DNA from: Streptomyces maremycinicus
GTDB lineage: Bacteria; Actinomycetota; Actinomycetes; Streptomycetales; Streptomycetaceae
Direction of reading: 5' to 3'
Assembly: GCF_001184025.1 (NCBI RefSeq)
Contig: NZ_BBYG01000014.1
Span: 434,001 to 498,000 of the forward strand
DNA length: 64,000 nucleotides
This document shows, in pieces, positions 46,875 through 55,678 of this stretch (position 1 is the first letter of the stretch; the number at the start of each line of letters is the position of its first letter). The notes under the pieces were generated by a model that saw only the letters and a list, made by a program, of their open reading frames with translations, had not been told where the DNA came from and did no database searches. Position numbers and translations under genes: made by a program.

Positions 46875-48966
46875 CCGCCGGGCCACCACCGCGGCCGAGC
46901 CGTCCCGGCCACCAGGCGGGGGCGCCGATGTCCCGTACCAGCGCGGGCACCAGCAGCGAGCGCACGACGAGCGTGTCGAGCAGGACGCCGAAGGCGACGA
47001 TGAACGCGATCTGGGCGAGGAAGGCCAGCGGGATCACCCCGAGCGCGGCGAACGTGGCGGCGAGCACCACGCCGGCCGAGGTGATCACGCCGCCGGTGGT
47101 GACCAGCCCCCGCAGGACGCCCTCGCGGACGCCGTGCCGCAGGGACTCCTCGCGGACCCGGGACATGAGGAAGATGTTGTAGTCGACGCCCAGCGCCACC
47201 AGGAACACGAAGCCGTACAGGGGCACGGAGGGATCGGTGCCGCTGAAGCCGAACACGTGCCGGAACACCAGGGCGGAGACGCCCAGGGTGGCGAGGAAGT
47301 TCAGTGCCACCGTGGCCACCAGCAGCGCGGGCATCAGCAGCGAGCGCAGCAGGACCGTCAGGATGACGAAGATGATGGCGAGGACGACGGGGACGATGAG
47401 CGTGCGGTCGCGTTCGGCGGTGCGCAGCGTGTCGTACCGCTGGGCCGTGTAGCCGCCGACGAGGGCGTCCGCGCCGGGGACCGTGTGCAGGGAGCTGCGC
47501 AGTCGGGCCACGGTCCGCAGGGCGGCGTCGCCGTCCGCGGCGGAGGTGAGGGTGACGTCGACCCGGACCCGCCCGTCGACCACCAGGGGTTCGCCGCCTG
47601 GCCGGCCGGACGCGGTGGCGCCGTACGCCGAGGCGACGCCCTCGGTGTCCCGGGCGGCGGCGAGGACCTCCTTCAGCCGGTCGGCGTCCGCGACGACCAC
47701 GGTGGGGTTGCCGGAGCCTCCGGGGAAGTGCCGGCCGAGGGTCTCCTGCGCGGCGACGGAGGGGGCGTCGTTCACGAAGGTCTCGTCGAGCGGTACCCCC
47801 TTCGAGGCGAGCGTCGGGGCGAAGGCGGCCCCGGCCAGCAGGACGGCGAGGGTCACCGCCCAGACCCGGCGCGGTGCCCGGTCGACGAGGGCGGCCACGC
47901 GCCGCCACACGCCGTGCCCCGCGCCGTCCGCCGTCAGGCGGGCGGGCCAGTACGCGGACCTGCCGAGCAGGACCAGGACGGCGGGCAGGAAGGTCAGCGT
48001 GCTGAGCACGGCGCAGCCGATGCCGATGGCGCCGACCGGTCCGAGGGCGCGGTTGTTGGTGAGGTCGCTGAGCAGCAGGGCGAGCAGTCCCAGGGCGACG
48101 GTCGCGGCGCTGGCCACCACGGCGCCCCAGGACTTGCGCAGCGCGGCCGTGATGGCGGCGAACCGATCGGTGCGCGCGGCGAGTTCCTCCCGGTAGCGGG
48201 CGGTGAGCAGCAGGGCGTAGTCGGTGGCGGCGCCGATCACGAGGATGGAGAGGATGCCCTGGACCTGTCCGTCGACGCGCACCACGTCGTGGTCTGCCAG
48301 CGCGTAGACGACCGCGCAGGCGAGGCCGAGGGCGAAGACCGCGCCGAGGATGATCACCAGCGGGAGCAGCACGCTGCGGTAGACGAGCAGCAGGATGACG
48401 AGGACGGTGGCCAGCGCGACGGCGAGCAGCAGTCCGTCGATGCCGGCGAAGGCGTCGGACAGGTCGGCCTGGGTCGCGGCCGGTCCGGCGAGCCGGACCG
48501 TGGTGCCGGGGACGCGTTCGGCGGCGGCGCGGATCCGGTCGAGGGTGGTGGCGAGATCGTCGCCGAGGTCGGGGCGCAGGGGCACCACGCCCTCGATGGC
48601 CTGCCCGTCCTCGGAGAGCAGCGCGGGCGACACGTCACCGGCGACGTTCCGGTCGTCTGCGAGGGAGGCGAGTGCCTGGCCGGCGGCGGCCACCCGGTCC
48701 TCGATCCCGGCGGCCTCGCCTGCTCCGCCCTCGGTGTTCCCGGTCCACACGACGATCGCCGGGAGGGTCTCGTTCTGGCGGAAGGCGCGTTGAGCCGCGA
48801 TGACCTCCGTCGACTCGGCGCTGCGGGGCAGGAAGGCGGCCTGGTCGTTGGTGGCGACCTCGCCCAGCCGCCCCGCGTAGGGGCCGAGGACGCCGCCGAC
48901 GCCGAGCCACACGGCGACGAGGAGGACCGGGACGAGCCAGCGGGCGCGCCGGGGGTTGGTGGACAT
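46843..48966 (-). CDS. MMPL/RND-family transporter
   Basis: 707 residues with the two-repeat MMPL plan: helix 1 (WLVPVLLVAVWLGVGGVLG), an extracytoplasmic loop (VTVVVWTGNTEGG-like region to about 170), five helices with ILSILVIGAATDYALLLTARYREEL, then a second loop and PLYGFVFLVALGVDYNIFLMSRVREESLRHG. The two GAATDYALLL and GVDYNIFLM segments carry the proton-relay Asp-Tyr pairs. MmpL proteins export lipids or lipophilic compounds. A MarR gene lies directly upstream with operators between, so it is probably a repressed efflux pump. Confidence 0.92.
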   Translation of the reverse strand: MSTNPRRARWLVPVLLVAVWLGVGGVLGPYAGRLGEVATNDQAAFLPRSAESTEVIAAQRAFRQNETLPAIVVWTGNTEGGAGEAAGIEDRVAAAGQALASLADDRNVAGDVSPALLSEDGQAIEGVVPLRPDLGDDLATTLDRIRAAAERVPGTTVRLAGPAATQADLSDAFAGIDGLLLAVALATVLVILLLVYRSVLLPLVIILGAVFALGLACAVVYALADHDVVRVDGQVQGILSILVIGAATDYALLLTARYREELAARTDRFAAITAALRKSWGAVVASAATVALGLLALLLSDLTNNRALGPVGAIGIGCAVLSTLTFLPAVLVLLGRSAYWPARLTADGAGHGVWRRVAALVDRAPRRVWAVTLAVLLAGAAFAPTLASKGVPLDETFVNDAPSVAAQETLGRHFPGGSGNPTVVVADADRLKEVLAAARDTEGVASAYGATASGRPGGEPLVVDGRVRVDVTLTSAADGDAALRTVARLRSSLHTVPGADALVGGYTAQRYDTLRTAERDRTLIVPVVLAIIFVILTVLLRSLLMPALLVATVALNFLATLGVSALVFRHVFGFSGTDPSVPLYGFVFLVALGVDYNIFLMSRVREESLRHGVREGVLRGLVTTGGVITSAGVVLAATFAALGVIPLAFLAQIAFIVAFGVLLDTLVVRSLLVPALVRDIGAPAWWPGRLGRGGGPAGDGPSADDRT

Positions 48967-48980
48967 CGTTCTCCAGATCG

Positions 48981-49026
48981 GTGAGTAAGTATCTCAACAA
49001 CAAACAATCTCAATGATTGAGTAAGT
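48981..49026 (-). promoter_or_regulatory. MarR-type operator and promoter of the mmpL gene
   Basis: CTCAAT-G-ATTGAG at 49009-49021 is a perfect 13-base palindrome. GAGTAAGT occurs at 48983-48990 and again at 49019-49026, and ATCTCAA at 48991 and 49007, so a second weaker site overlaps the start region. The block is AT-rich, between the mmpL ATG (48966) and the end of the MarR gene. Binding by the MarR protein is inferred. Confidence 0.65.
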
Positions 49027-49117
49027 TGCCGCCGAGTGATCGTAGACGCTGCCCGTCCTTCCGGCCTCGGCCGGTCCCCGGATGCGGCGGACCGCGGCCT
49101 TTTTCGGCGTGCCGGTC

Positions 49118-49624
49118 TCAGCGGCCGGGAGGGGAGATCCCGGACAGCTCCTCGCCCATCGCCGTGAGGAAGCGCAGCACCACCGACAGCTCGTCCTCGG
49201 TGAACCGCGAGCGCGCGGCCCGGGTCGCCTCGGCCAGCGGCCGGAAGTAGGTGCGGGCCACCGACCGGGCGTCGGCCGCGTAGTACAGGTGCACCACCCT
49301 GCGGTCGGCGCTCTCGCGGACCCGGCGGATGTGCCCCGCGCGCTCCAGCCGGTCCACGCACGCGGTGACGGCGCCGGAGGTGAGCCCGAGATGCTCGCGC
49401 AGCCGCTTGGGTGTCATCGGCCCGTCGGCGTCCAGGATCGCGGCGAGCGCCTGGACGTCGGTCGGGTGCAGCCCCTGGTCGCCCGCGAAGCCGTGCACCA
49501 GCCGGTTGATCTCGCCGTTCATCCGCCGCAGCCGCACCGCGAAGGCTTGCAGGTCGGTCGGCGTCCCGGACGCCTCGGACGGCTGTCCCGGCACCCGCCC
49601 CTCACGGTCGTTCGCTGTGGCCAC
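49118..49624 (-). CDS. MarR-family regulator
   Basis: 168 residues from the GTG at 49624; TACGCT ends six bases before it, so the message is likely leaderless. The winged helix-turn-helix is at about 55-115 (LHPTDVQALAAILDADGPMTPKRLREHLGLTSGAVTACVDRLERAGHIRRVRESADRRVVHLYY), flanked by dimerisation helices. The DRR in the wing is conserved in MarR. It lies upstream of the mmpL gene in the same direction and probably represses it. Confidence 0.92.
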   Translation of the reverse strand: MATANDREGRVPGQPSEASGTPTDLQAFAVRLRRMNGEINRLVHGFAGDQGLHPTDVQALAAILDADGPMTPKRLREHLGLTSGAVTACVDRLERAGHIRRVRESADRRVVHLYYAADARSVARTYFRPLAEATRAARSRFTEDELSVVLRFLTAMGEELSGISPPGR

Positions 49625-49748
49625 GGGGCCAGCGTAGTCGCCGCCCGCGATCACTCGTTCGTGCGCACAAGCTCCCGCCGCATCCGCGGCCCCGCCGCGC
49701 GTGGAAGCGATCTGCGAGAGGGCCACCGACGCGAAGGAGCGAGGACTC

Positions 49749-51266
49749 ATGACCGCAGACGGCCGCGGCACCCTGTGCCTGGTGACCGGCGCCACGGGCT
49801 ACATCGGCGGGCGGCTCGTCCCGGAGCTGCTGGCGGCGGGGCACCGGGTGCGGTGTCTGGCCCGCTCCCCCGAGCGGCTGCGCGACCACCCGTGGGCCGG
49901 GGACGTCGAGCGGGTGCGCGGGGACGTCACGGACGCCGCGTCGGTCGCGGCCGCGCTGAAGGACGTCGACGTCGCGTACTACCTGGTGCACGCGCTGGGT
50001 ACCGGCGAGGACTTCGAGGAGACCGACCGCCGGGCGGCGCGGATCTTCGGGGAGCGGGCGCGGGCGGCCGGAGTGCGCCGCGTCGTCTACCTCGGCGGCC
50101 TCACCCCGGCCGGGGTGCCCGAGCGGGAGCTCTCGCCGCATCTGCGGTCGCGCGCCGAGGTGGGGCGGATCCTGCTGGACTCGGGCGTGCCCACCACCGT
50201 GCTGCGGGCCGCCGTGGTGATCGGCTCGGGTTCGGCCTCCTTCGAGATGCTGCGCTATCTGACCGAACGGCTGCCGGTGATGATCACTCCGAGCTGGGTG
50301 CACACCCGGATCCAGCCCGTGGCCGTCCGCGACGTGCTGCGCGCCCTGGTCGGTTCCGCAGGGATGCCGCAGGACGTCAGCCGGGCCTTCGACATCGGCG
50401 GGCCGGACGTCCTGACGTACCGCGAGATGATGATCCGCTACGCGGCCATCGCCGAACTGCCCCGCAGGCTCATCCTGTCCGTGCCGATGCTCAGCCCGGG
50501 CCTGTCCAGCCACTGGGTCGGACTGGTGACCCCGGTGCCGGCCTCGATCGCACGGCCGCTCACCGAGTCGCTGCGGCACGAGGTGGTCTGCCACGAGCAC
50601 GACATCGCCCGCTACGTGCCGGACCCGCCCGGCCACCCGCTCGGATTCGACGACGCGGTCCGGCTCGCCCTGCGCAAGGTACGGGACGCCCGGGTCGCCA
50701 CCCGGTGGTCCTCCGCTTCCGTCCCGGGCGCTCCCAGCGACCCGCTGCCCACCGACCCCAACTGGGCCGGCGGCAGCCTCTACACCGACGTGCGCGAACT
50801 GGTCGTCGACGCGCCCCGGGAGTCCCTGTGGCGGGTGATCGAGGGCATCGGCGGCGACAACGGCTGGTACTCCTTCCCGCTCGCCTGGGCCGTCCGCGGC
50901 CGGCTGGACCGGCTGGTGGGCGGGGTGGGGCTGCGCCGGGGCCGCCGGGACGCCGCCCGGCTGCGGGTGGGCGATTCGCTGGACTTCTGGCGGGTCGAGG
51001 AGATCGAACGCGGCCATCTGCTCCGGCTGCGGGCCGAGATGCGGCTGCCCGGCCTGGCCTGGCTGGAGATGTCCGTGGAGGACGGCTCCGGCGGCCGTGT
51101 CCGCTTCCGGCAGCGCGCCCTGTTCCATCCGCGCGGACTGCTCGGCCACGCCTACTGGTGGAGCGTCTCCCCCTTCCACGCCCTCGTCTTCGGCGGCATG
51201 GCCCGCAACATCACCCAGGCGGCGGTGGCGGACGCGACGGCACGGGAGCGGGAGCCGGTCCGCTGA
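49749..51266 (+). CDS. NAD(P)-binding epimerase-like/DUF2867 two-domain protein
   Basis: 505 residues. Residues about 8-300 are an atypical short-chain dehydrogenase (LVTGATGYIGGRLVPELLAAGHRVRCLARS, then YYLVHALGTGEDFEETDRRAARIFGERA). About 340-495 is a DUF2867/SRPBCC-like domain (LYTDVRELVVDAPRESLWRVIEGIGGDNGWYSFPLAW, RFRQRALFHPRGLLGHAYWWSVSPFHALVFGGM). These fusions are often found beside photolyase genes and light- or stress-related regulators, as here. The reaction is unknown. Confidence 0.88.
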   Translation: MTADGRGTLCLVTGATGYIGGRLVPELLAAGHRVRCLARSPERLRDHPWAGDVERVRGDVTDAASVAAALKDVDVAYYLVHALGTGEDFEETDRRAARIFGERARAAGVRRVVYLGGLTPAGVPERELSPHLRSRAEVGRILLDSGVPTTVLRAAVVIGSGSASFEMLRYLTERLPVMITPSWVHTRIQPVAVRDVLRALVGSAGMPQDVSRAFDIGGPDVLTYREMMIRYAAIAELPRRLILSVPMLSPGLSSHWVGLVTPVPASIARPLTESLRHEVVCHEHDIARYVPDPPGHPLGFDDAVRLALRKVRDARVATRWSSASVPGAPSDPLPTDPNWAGGSLYTDVRELVVDAPRESLWRVIEGIGGDNGWYSFPLAWAVRGRLDRLVGGVGLRRGRRDAARLRVGDSLDFWRVEEIERGHLLRLRAEMRLPGLAWLEMSVEDGSGGRVRFRQRALFHPRGLLGHAYWWSVSPFHALVFGGMARNITQAAVADATAREREPVR

Positions 51267-51367
51267 CCCGCCGTCCGCGAGGACCCGTCCGCCGTACCCC
51301 CTGCATCCGCCGGGCGCCGCCTCCCGGAAGCAGCTGATCGTCCGAACCCCTGCCCCGGAGTCCTGCC

Positions 51368-52741
51368 ATGAACGTCTCGGTCGTCCTGTTCACCGCGGAC
51401 CTGCGTCTGCACGACCACCCGCCGCTGCGCGCGGCCCTCGACGGGGCGCGGCAGGTGGTCCCGCTGTTCGTGCGCGACCGGGCCGTCGACGGTGCCGGGT
51501 TCGCCGTGCCGAACCGGCTGGCGTTCCTCGCCGACTGTCTGGGCGACCTCGACACGGGGCTGCGCGCGCGGGGCGGCCGGCTCGTCGTGCGTTCGGGCGA
51601 CCTGGTCGAGCAGGTGTGCCGGGTGGCCGGGGAGGCGGACGCGGACGAGGTCCACCTGGCCGCCGACGGGAGCGCCCACGCGCGGCGCCGTGAGGAACGG
51701 CTGCGGCGCGCCCTGGAGTCGGAGGGCGTGCGGCTGCATGTGCACGACGCGGTGACGACCGCCGTCGGTCCCGGCGCGGTGACGCCGGCCTCCTCGGACC
51801 ACTTCGCCGTCTTCACGCCGTACTTCCGGCGCTGGTCGCAGTGCCGGCTGCGCGAGCCGCTCGGCGCGCCCCGGACGGTACGCGTGCCGGAGGGGGTCGG
51901 CTCGGAGGAACTTCCCGCCCGCGAGGGGCTGCCGGGACTGTCGCCGCAGCTCGCCCGCGGGGGCGAGGAGGAGGGCCGTGACCGGGTCACCGCCTGGCTG
52001 CGGTCGGGCATCGCCGCCTACGAGGACCGGCACGACGACCTGGCCGGTGACGCCACCTCCCGCCTCTCGCCGCACCTGCACTTCGGCACGCTGTCCCCGG
52101 TGGAGCTGGTGCACCGGGCGCGCCGCGCGGGCGGGCCGGGGGCCGAGGCGTTCGTACGGCAGCTGGCCTGGCGCGACTTCCACCGTCAGGTGCTGGCGGC
52201 CCGGCCCGCCGCGGCGAGCGCCGACTACCGCACCAAGCACGACCGCTGGCGTTCGGAGCGGACGGCGGGCGAGGACGTCGAGGCGTGGCGGGCCGGCCGT
52301 ACCGGCTATCCGGTGGTGGACGCGGCGATGCGGCAGCTGCGGCACGAGGGGTGGATGCACAACCGGGGCCGACTGCTCACCGCGAGCTTCCTCGTCAAGA
52401 CGCTGTACGTCGACTGGCGCGTCGGCGCCCGGCACTTCCTGGATCTGCTGGTGGACGGGGACGTGGCCAACAACCAGCTCAACTGGCAGTGGATGGCGGG
52501 CACCGGCACCGACTCGCGGCCCAACCGGGTCCTCAACCCCGTCACCCAGGCGAAGCGCTACGACCCCGACGGGACGTACGTACGGCGCTGGGTGCCGGAG
52601 CTCGCGGGCGTGCCGACGTCCGCGGTGCACGAGCCGTGGAAGCTGCCGGACGCGGACCGGGCGGCACTCGACTACCCGGACCCGATCGTCGAGCTCGCGG
52701 AGGGACTCGCCCGCTTCAAGCGCGCCAGGGAACGCTTCTGA
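51368..52741 (+). CDS. phr: deoxyribodipyrimidine photolyase (class I)
   Basis: 457 residues. The N-terminal antenna domain is about 1-130 (VVLFTADLRLHDHPPLRAAL), the FAD-binding helical domain about 200-455 (SRLSPHLHFGTLSPVELVHRA, RQLAWRDFHRQVLAARP, GYPVVDAAMRQLRHEGWMHNRGRLLTASFLVKTLYVDWRVGARHFLDLLVDGDVANNQLNWQWMAGTGTD). The NRVLNPVTQAKRYDPDGTYVRRWVPEL stretch is typical of CPD photolyases. It repairs UV pyrimidine dimers using blue light and FADH-. Its neighbours are stress and light-type regulators. Confidence 0.95.
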   Translation: MNVSVVLFTADLRLHDHPPLRAALDGARQVVPLFVRDRAVDGAGFAVPNRLAFLADCLGDLDTGLRARGGRLVVRSGDLVEQVCRVAGEADADEVHLAADGSAHARRREERLRRALESEGVRLHVHDAVTTAVGPGAVTPASSDHFAVFTPYFRRWSQCRLREPLGAPRTVRVPEGVGSEELPAREGLPGLSPQLARGGEEEGRDRVTAWLRSGIAAYEDRHDDLAGDATSRLSPHLHFGTLSPVELVHRARRAGGPGAEAFVRQLAWRDFHRQVLAARPAAASADYRTKHDRWRSERTAGEDVEAWRAGRTGYPVVDAAMRQLRHEGWMHNRGRLLTASFLVKTLYVDWRVGARHFLDLLVDGDVANNQLNWQWMAGTGTDSRPNRVLNPVTQAKRYDPDGTYVRRWVPELAGVPTSAVHEPWKLPDADRAALDYPDPIVELAEGLARFKRARERF

Positions 52742-52763
52742 GCGGCCCGATGCCCTCGGCCCG

Positions 52764-53711
52764 TCACCAGGCGGGTGCGGCGCTCAGCAGGAGATCGCGG
52801 ACGCGGGCCACGTCCCGGTTCTCCACGGCGCCGGGGCGCCGGACGAGGTAGGTGGTGTTGATCGGCGGGTCGGGCGGCTCATGGAGCGGGACGAGGGTGC
52901 CGGAGGCCAGTTCGTCCAGGCAGAGGTAGCGGGGCAGCACGCTGATCCCGGCCCCCGCGACCACCGCGGCCAGCACACCGCGCAGGTCGGGCACGGTCAC
53001 CGCGGCGGATGCCGACAGCCGCCGGCCGAAGACGTGCCGCCAGTAGCGGCGCGCGATGGGCAGGTCCTCGGCGTAGGTGACCAGGGGTGCGCAGTGCAGT
53101 GCCGAGGCTCCTTCGGCGGCCAGCGGTCCGCTCAGCCGCCCGGCCCACGCCGGGGCGCCGACCAGCACGAACTCCTCGTCCGTCAGCGGGACCGCGGTGA
53201 GGGTGCGGCCGCGCGGCCGGGTGGTGGCGATGACCAGGTCGTGCCGTCCCGCCCGCAGTTCGTCGAGCAGCGGGTCGGTCAGGCCGGTGGCGACGCGCAG
53301 CCGGACTCCCCCGGCCGCCAGCGGCGCCAGCGCCGGGAGCACACGGGTGCACACCAGTTCCGCGGGCCCGGCCAGGTGCACCGGATCGGCCCGGCCCACC
53401 GCCGACCGCGCACCGGCCGCGGCGGCCAGTTCGTCGAGCGGCGCGGAGACGCGGGCGGCGAGCTCGTCGGCGACGGCGGTCGGCGCGACGCCGCGCGGGA
53501 GCCGCTCGAACAGCTCGCGTCCGGCCTGCCGCTCCAGCGCGCGCATCTGCGTCGTCACGGTCGGCTGGGACAGCCCCAGCAGTTGCGCGGCGCCGGTGAA
53601 CGAGCCCGAGCGGTACACCGCGAGGAAGGTGCGCAGCAGGTTCAGGTCCAGGTGCTCGGCGGGGCGGCCGTCGGTTCGTTCCACCGGGCCCAGTATTCCC
53701 TCTCCCGCCAT
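52764..53711 (-). CDS. LysR-family regulator divergent from the DJ-1-like gene
   Basis: 315 residues if started at the ATG at 53711; a GTG at 53684 (306 residues) is possible. The winged helix is LDLNLLRTFLAVYRSGSFTGAAQLLGLSQPTVTTQMRALERQAG. The effector domain contains RRYWRHVFGRRLS and VAGAGISVLPRYLCLDELASG. A perfect palindrome at 53709-53724 overlaps the ATG, which argues that either the protein represses itself or the GTG is the true start. It probably controls the DJ-1-like gene on the other side. Confidence 0.88.
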   Translation of the reverse strand: MAGEGILGPVERTDGRPAEHLDLNLLRTFLAVYRSGSFTGAAQLLGLSQPTVTTQMRALERQAGRELFERLPRGVAPTAVADELAARVSAPLDELAAAAGARSAVGRADPVHLAGPAELVCTRVLPALAPLAAGGVRLRVATGLTDPLLDELRAGRHDLVIATTRPRGRTLTAVPLTDEEFVLVGAPAWAGRLSGPLAAEGASALHCAPLVTYAEDLPIARRYWRHVFGRRLSASAAVTVPDLRGVLAAVVAGAGISVLPRYLCLDELASGTLVPLHEPPDPPINTTYLVRRPGAVENRDVARVRDLLLSAAPAW

Positions 53712-53757
53712 AGGAAGTCCTATGTCCGCCATTGGGATCCCCATTGGATCCCTATGC
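53709..53757. promoter_or_regulatory. palindromic operator region between LysR and DJ-1-like genes
   Basis: CATAGGA-AG-TCCTATG at 53709-53724 is perfect. Further right, CATTGGGATCCCCATTGGATCCCTATG carries related half-sites (CATNGG...CC). A -10-like TACGTT at about 53768 would serve the DJ-1-like gene. This is the expected layout of a divergent LysR-controlled promoter. Confidence 0.6.
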
Positions 53758-53843
53758 CCGGAACGCCTACGTTCGACCGCACACCCACCCACGCCGGCGG
53801 TCCGTGACACGCACCCCGGCACCGACACCAGCGGAGTTCACCC

Positions 53844-54539
53844 ATGGCAAAGATCCTCTTCGTGCTGACCGGCGCCGACCACTGGACGCTCGCCGACGGC
53901 ACCTCGCACCCCACCGGCTTCTGGGCGGAAGAGGCCGTCGCCCCGTACGAGACGTTCCGGGCGGCCGGACACGAGATCGTCGTCGCCACGCCCGGCGGCG
54001 TCGTCCCCCCGGTGGACCGGGGCAGTCTGGCCGCGGAGGTCAACGGCGGCCAGGAGGCCGCCGACCGTCTCGCCGCCGCGCTCGACGCGATGCCGGAGCT
54101 GCGGCGGCCGGTGCGGCTGGAGGACGTGGACCTGTCCGACCACGCGGCCGTGTTCTACCCGGGCGGGCACGGCCCCATGGAGGACCTCGCGGTCGACGCC
54201 GTGTCCGGCCGGCTCCTCGTCGACGCCCTCCGCTCCGGCAGGCCGCTGGGCGTCGTCTGCCACGGTCCCGCCGCGCTGCTCGCCGCCGTGACCGAGGACG
54301 GCTCCAACGCCTTCGCGGGCTACCGGGTCGCCGCGTTCACCAACGCGGAGGAGCTCCAGGCCGGACTGGGCGAGAAGGCCAAGTGGCTGCTCCAGGACCG
54401 GCTGACCGAAGCGGGCATCGAGGTGCGGGCCGGTGAGCCGTGGGCGCCGCACGTGGTGGTGGACCGCAACCTGGTCACCGGCCAGAACCCCGCCTCCTCC
54501 GCCCCGCTCGCCGAGCAACTCCTCAAGCTGCTGGGCTGA
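53844..54539 (+). CDS. DJ-1/PfpI-superfamily protein (Hsp31-like)
   Basis: 231 residues. The nucleophile elbow is GVVCHGPAALL (C139-H140), with E30 in GFWAEEAVAPYETFRAAGHEIVVATPGG and PGGHGPMEDLAVD completing the Hsp31-type site. Such proteins are glyoxalase III, deglycase or chaperone-like enzymes that handle methylglyoxal and carbonyl damage. A LysR gene is divergent upstream. Confidence 0.92.
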   Translation: MAKILFVLTGADHWTLADGTSHPTGFWAEEAVAPYETFRAAGHEIVVATPGGVVPPVDRGSLAAEVNGGQEAADRLAAALDAMPELRRPVRLEDVDLSDHAAVFYPGGHGPMEDLAVDAVSGRLLVDALRSGRPLGVVCHGPAALLAAVTEDGSNAFAGYRVAAFTNAEELQAGLGEKAKWLLQDRLTEAGIEVRAGEPWAPHVVVDRNLVTGQNPASSAPLAEQLLKLLG

Positions 54540-54576
54540 CCCGCCCGGCCGCCCGAGCCCGGGCGGACCGCGCCCG

Positions 54577-55539
54577 TCAGGTGGCGTACGCCCCGGCCAG
54601 CAGCGTCAGGGCGTCGCTCAGACCGACCGGGCGGGGCAGGCCCGGGGCGGGGCGGCCCGCCCAGCCGGGTCCCGCGAGCATCACGGTCGGGGCGCGCCGG
54701 GCTCCGGTGACGCCCCAGCGGGTCTCGGCGACGTGCCGGGCGAGCGGCAGGCTCGCCGTGGAGCGGGCCTGGGCCCAGAGGACCACGGCGACCGGCCCCA
54801 GCCGCTGCACGGCCGCGGTCAGCGCCTCGACGGGCACCGCAGCCCCGAACATCCTGGTGGGGACGTCGAGCCGGGTGAGGCCCGCGTTCAGCGCCTCCAG
54901 CGGCAGACTGTGCTGCTCGCCCGGCACGCAGGCCAGCACCACCGGCCCCGGCCCGCCCGCCGCGTCCTTCGGTGCGACGGCGCGGGTGGCGTGGCGCAGG
55001 GCCGTGGAGACATGCCAGGACAGCAGATGCTCCACCTCGACGTACCGGTCGCCGGACGAGGCCCACTTGCGGCCCACCGCGTGCAGCGTCGGCACCATCA
55101 CCTCCTGCCAGGCGACGGTGAGCCCGTGCCGTTCGACGGCGGTGTCCAGCTGCTCCGCGACGGCCGGCGCGTCGAGCCGGACGGCGGCGCGGGCCAGCCC
55201 CCGGCACTCCTGGCGGACGTCACCGCCGAACGGCAGGGCGGTGGCCACGGTCCGCCGCACGGCGGACCCGTCCTCCGGAACGGCGGACGGCGGCACCCCC
55301 TCCTTCGCCGCCCGGGCGGCGTCCGCGGGCGGCACACCGGACGAGGTGAGCCGGCACATCGCCTCCAGCACGGCCACGTCGGACGGCCGCCAGCGCCGGT
55401 GCCGTCCGTCGGTGCGGACGGCGGGCCCGATGCCGTAGCGGCGGTCCCAGGAACGCAGGGTGGTGGGCGCCACGCCCAGTCGGCGGGCCAGCGCCCCGGT
55501 CGTCAGCCCGGTGTCCTCGGGGCTCGGGATCACGCTCAT
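54577..55539 (-). CDS. MerR-family regulator with cobalamin-binding-like domain (CarH/LitR type)
   Basis: 320 residues. MerR helix-turn-helix at 12-75 (TTGALARRLGVAPTTLRSWDRRYGIGP). About 105-185 is the helical cap (W159, E170-H171 in YVEVEHLLSW). About 198-310 is a B12-fold domain (VVLACVPGEQHSLPLEALNAGL, with E208-x-H210). CarH needs W-x9-EH and ExHxxG for light-sensing adenosylcobalamin; here the spacing is x10 and the last Gly is missing, so binding is uncertain. It is divergent from an ECF sigma gene, as CarH/LitR genes often are. Confidence 0.82.
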   Translation of the reverse strand: MSVIPSPEDTGLTTGALARRLGVAPTTLRSWDRRYGIGPAVRTDGRHRRWRPSDVAVLEAMCRLTSSGVPPADAARAAKEGVPPSAVPEDGSAVRRTVATALPFGGDVRQECRGLARAAVRLDAPAVAEQLDTAVERHGLTVAWQEVMVPTLHAVGRKWASSGDRYVEVEHLLSWHVSTALRHATRAVAPKDAAGGPGPVVLACVPGEQHSLPLEALNAGLTRLDVPTRMFGAAVPVEALTAAVQRLGPVAVVLWAQARSTASLPLARHVAETRWGVTGARRAPTVMLAGPGWAGRPAPGLPRPVGLSDALTLLAGAYAT

Positions 55540-55545
55540 GGGACG

Positions 55546-55576
55546 ACGATACGACGCAGAAACGATGCATGTTGAA
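55546..55576 (-). promoter_or_regulatory. candidate 19-bp-spacer promoter of the MerR gene
   Basis: On the minus strand TTCAAC (55576-55571), a 19-base spacer and TATCGT (55551-55546). The 19-base spacer is characteristic of MerR-controlled promoters, and the predicted start coincides with the ATG at 55539, so the message would be leaderless. The -35 match is moderate. Confidence 0.5.
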
Positions 55577-55678
55577 GCTCCTGGTGAACGGCTCGCACGA
55601 TGAGGCCATCGGGGCACGCCCCCGAGAACGCCCCGGACCGGCCTGAACGCAGGCCGCCCGACGCGAGGAGCCGTCGTC

